From assembly GCA_964562425.1 (NCBI GenBank), contig CAZLTJ010000081.1, forward strand, positions 1 to 9,218: DNA of 9,218 nt, written 5' to 3'. Below are positions 6,927 through 9,218 of the stretch, in pieces. The notes under the pieces are model-generated. The model had not been told where the DNA came from, made no database searches, and saw nothing but the letters and a program-made list of their open reading frames with translations. The position numbers were made by a program, and so were the translations under genes. Numbering within the stretch: the first letter of the stretch is position 1; every line of letters begins with the position of its first letter. The stretch is from JAUWMV01 sp964562425 (GTDB lineage: Bacteria; UBP14; UBA6098; B30-G16).

Positions 6927-8936
6927 TTATTTTAACAGTATAATTTTTTTATCCAACGATCTGTTTTTTTGGATTAGTCGCACAAAGTATATTCCCGAAG
7001 AAAAGTTATCAGCTTTCCAAATATATTTTCCAGTCCCGGAAACACTTACTTCTTCTAATAATCTGCCAGATAGATCGTGAAACGCAAGATATGCATCACC
7101 ATCCGATGTATATGATATTTCACAACTAATATTGAATGGATTAGGAATGACCTCGAGTGAGAGCCTATCGGGTGTTTTATTCGGTGTTTCCTGTATGTAC
7201 GACGCGGAATCAAGCCAAGCGAGTATGTTTATCATAAGCGATTTTCTATTTTCAAAGTTTTCGATGCAGGCAAAATCTAAACCAAAAACCACCACCTCAA
7301 ATGGGTTGCCAGCATATCCTTCGCCAGTCCATCTTAAACCTGCACATTTTGTTCTTTCAGCATCATAGTATAGTATGGGTATTCCACCTGCCACAGGAGT
7401 TATGATGTCACCATCTTCAGAGTCATATGGGGCAGGATCATTGAGATCCAAATGTAAATCATTTGTGATTGGGTCTAATGGAACACCATACAGATCCTTA
7501 CTATTGGAGCTATTCCATACTGAATAACGATTTGAAGAACAACGGAGGTAAGATTCGAGGAACTCTAAATGTCTATAGTAGGTTGGATAACGCCCTGCTT
7601 CGCTCATATTGTATGTGTTACTTTGGCTAGAAATGAATAATTTACCACCGTTGTCAAGAAAATTAGCAAAAGCTTCTGCGGTTCCGTATGATATTCTCAC
7701 GGAACTTGTTCCTATGTACCATATTACTATATCAAAAGACCTCAATGTTGATGCGTTAATTGAACCGTAGGATGACCTAAAATATGTAAATTGTTCTCCT
7801 AAGCTATCTAATACATCTGTGTAATATTCCGGTGAGCCATAATAATAGGAACTTTGATCGAATACCAGAACGTGGCCACCGTTCGTAACGAAAAAATTAG
7901 TTTCAAAGGTGTCAGCAGTATTAGTGGAGGTATAGATAAGGACAACACTACCAAATGCTCCTGAGGTAGAGTCCGGTGTTATGCGGACCCATACTGTTTC
8001 TCTGTTTTCACTATCAAGATATATCGATGTATCCGAACTGAAACGGATTGTTGAGTCTAAACATACTTCAAAAACCCATCCCGGAGGCATATCAACTTCG
8101 TATGTAATGCGAATTGTATCTAGTAGGAGTCCATTATTAATGATTTCGTTCCTAAAGGTTTGTAATGAGCCGGGTTCAGCGAGAGCAGAGCTTGGATCTA
8201 ATTCTCGGACGTCGAACTTGTAGTCGAGAAGTGGAACTGGTCCAAACGCAAATTGCCTTACATCATAAGAACCTGGTCTATCGATAAATAATGCAAAGCG
8301 ACATCTGTGAAGATTCCAGTAATTGCCTGTTTTGTAATGTATTGCATATGTTATTGTATCACCAGCAACAGGTTCAAAAATATCTCCCATAGCGAACGGG
8401 AATATGTTACGCAGAACCCAGTTATAAGGAGTAGTAGATGAGTAAAATGTAACATCATTTTCAAGAATCAAAAGGTAAACCCGATGAAACAGAGAATCGC
8501 ATGTCGGATCATCTGAGGTAATTTTCACGTATACAGAATCGTCGGTGAAATATTCAATCCATGTAGAGAATGGCGTTTTATCACGACCTATAGAAGTGGT
8601 TAAACTTTCAATCACTTCTTCTTTTGTTGATATGCGAATATTTCCATTGAATCCTGCCCAAGGAGTTCGCATGGTATCTCCAGGATAAAGAACTGTTCCA
8701 TGCCAGTATGTTATGAAAGATGGTACATTTGAACCGCGGTCGTTGTACCTTGAGCTGATTATTATTAAACCAGCAGAATCTGATATGGCAGGATAATTGG
8801 TTTTAAGATATTCTACCCATTGATTTGATGCTGTTTCATTAGGTGTAACACAAACCATACTCATTGGAGTTTGGATAAAACCATAAGAAAAGCCTATAAA
8901 AGATAAGAGAGCAATTATTATTGTTGTCCTTTTCAT
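6927..8936 (-). CDS. Paralogue D: exported thioredoxin-like (no CxxC) protein with T9SS sorting domain
   Basis: The product is 669 aa. Residues 1-19 are a signal peptide ending SYG. The CxxC positions are E34 and S37; a single Cys at 29 is not at an active-site position. RTPWAGFNGNI (90-100) is the probable cis-proline loop, and LILENDV (156-162) with YNWVLRNIFPFA (171-182) matches the Omp28-like block of B and C. The Ig-like segment (about 238-350, PPGWVFEVC) is followed by an alpha/beta region with IVIWYIGTSS (403-412), GGKLFISSQS (430-439) and a final LMINILAWL helix. The sorting domain covers about 592-669 (IPNPFNISCEI, SSGIYFVRL). I place the start at the ATG 8934-8936, six nt after GAGGTG. 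The GTG at 8943-8945 lies within that site and is rejected. The gap to E is 45 nt, so D is probably in one transcript with E, C and B. Function unknown. Confidence 0.87.
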   Translation of the reverse strand: MKRTTIIIALLSFIGFSYGFIQTPMSMVCVTPNETASNQWVEYLKTNYPAISDSAGLIIISSRYNDRGSNVPSFITYWHGTVLYPGDTMRTPWAGFNGNIRISTKEEVIESLTTSIGRDKTPFSTWIEYFTDDSVYVKITSDDPTCDSLFHRVYLLILENDVTFYSSTTPYNWVLRNIFPFAMGDIFEPVAGDTITYAIHYKTGNYWNLHRCRFALFIDRPGSYDVRQFAFGPVPLLDYKFDVRELDPSSALAEPGSLQTFRNEIINNGLLLDTIRITYEVDMPPGWVFEVCLDSTIRFSSDTSIYLDSENRETVWVRITPDSTSGAFGSVVLIYTSTNTADTFETNFFVTNGGHVLVFDQSSYYYGSPEYYTDVLDSLGEQFTYFRSSYGSINASTLRSFDIVIWYIGTSSVRISYGTAEAFANFLDNGGKLFISSQSNTYNMSEAGRYPTYYRHLEFLESYLRCSSNRYSVWNSSNSKDLYGVPLDPITNDLHLDLNDPAPYDSEDGDIITPVAGGIPILYYDAERTKCAGLRWTGEGYAGNPFEVVVFGLDFACIENFENRKSLMINILAWLDSASYIQETPNKTPDRLSLEVIPNPFNISCEISYTSDGDAYLAFHDLSGRLLEEVSVSGTGKYIWKADNFSSGIYFVRLIQKNRSLDKKIILLK

Positions 8937-8942
8937 TTTTTT

Positions 8943-8948
8943 CACCTC
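8943..8948 (-). promoter_or_regulatory. Ribosome binding site of paralogue D
   Basis: The minus strand reads GAGGTG followed by six A residues and then the ATG at 8936. It contains the GTG at 8943-8945, which would otherwise add three codons (MKK) to the protein, and so supports the downstream ATG. Confidence 0.78.
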
Positions 8949-8981
8949 AAATTATGTTATAATTTTATATAATATGTAAAA

Positions 8982-9218
8982 TCATTTAATTAAACAGACC
9001 TTACTCATTAATGACGTAGTTTTGTCGAAGACGTTTACAAAATAAATACCTGAGGGCATTTTTTGTGCATTCCAGCTATATATACCACTACCGCTTATAT
9101 TAATGTTCTCTATAATTTGACCGGTTATATCGCGTATCACAAGAGAACCTGAGTTGGGTACAATGTATTGAATTTCACAGATGGCATTAAATGGATTAGG
9201 ATAACTTTTAATTGACAA
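8982..9218 (-). CDS. Paralogue E: C-terminal T9SS sorting domain of a protein continuing beyond the window
   Basis: The reading frame is open to the right edge and ends in TGA at 8982-8984. The visible 78 residues are a complete T9SS type A sorting domain: YPNPFNAICEIQY, GSLVIRDITGQII, SGSGIYSWNAQ, MPSGIYFVNVF, ending LIK. Its pattern is closest by eye to the end of paralogue C (MPSGIY, ISG-G--WNA). A TTG exists near the edge, but no signal peptide or N-terminal domain follows it, so this is the 3' end of a longer gene rather than a small one. By analogy with its neighbours, the missing part is probably about 600 residues with the same architecture, but this cannot be seen here. It is the most upstream member of the array in the window. 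Confidence 0.88.
   Translation of the reverse strand: MSIKSYPNPFNAICEIQYIVPNSGSLVIRDITGQIIENINISGSGIYSWNAQKMPSGIYFVNVFDKTTSLMSKVCLIK

Noticed and set aside
8937..8981. Promoter in the AT-rich gap between E and D
   Set aside because: Several TATAAT-like strings occur by base composition. The best pair (TTTACA, 18 nt, CATAAT) would start transcription on top of the ribosome binding site, so I do not call it.
1..9218. CRISPR arrays, tRNA or rRNA genes, insertion sequences
   Set aside because: No repeat-spacer pattern, cloverleaf-like sequence, transposase frame or terminal inverted repeats were seen. The only repeats are those among the paralogues.

Overview
This is an AT-rich bacterial window in which every recognisable gene lies on the minus strand. 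It holds most of tsaB (tRNA t6A synthesis) at the left edge. The rest is a tandem family of large exported proteins: four complete genes plus the 3' end of a fifth running off the right edge. Each complete protein has an N-terminal signal peptide, a thioredoxin-like N-terminal region resembling the Omp28 family, an Ig-like beta domain, a Rossmann/glutamine-amidotransferase-like alpha/beta region and a C-terminal type IX secretion (T9SS) type A sorting domain of the NPFN...SGIY type. T9SS sorting domains point to the Fibrobacteres-Chlorobi-Bacteroidetes (FCB) superphylum. Strong AGGAGG-type ribosome binding sites and a near-consensus TTGACA/TATAAT promoter are unlike typical Bacteroidota, so a candidate phylum such as WOR-3 or Cloacimonadota is my guess (inference only).

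Layout in transcription order, right to left: the sorting-domain tail of paralogue E (8982-9218); paralogue D (6927-8936) after 45 bp; paralogue C (4810-6852) after 74 bp; paralogue B (2757-4787) after only 22 bp; a 246-bp gap; paralogue A (585-2510); an intrinsic terminator (524-559); and tsaB (1-510, cut by the left edge). The gap before A contains a decayed second copy of B's last 51 codons and stop (2590-2745) and a well-formed sigma70-type promoter for A (2539-2567).

A alone has a thioredoxin-type CGPC active site. B, C and D align without gaps from the mature N-terminus through that position but have G/S, S/R and E/S in place of the two cysteines, while keeping a Pro at the place expected for the thioredoxin cis-proline loop. 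The simplest reading is a family of surface-exported or secreted proteins built on one scaffold, with one possibly redox-active member and several that have lost the catalytic cysteines and probably serve as binding or structural proteins. E-D-C-B look co-transcribed, with A separately promoted. The biological role is unknown. The degenerate sorting-domain copy shows that the array is still being rearranged by duplication and loss.
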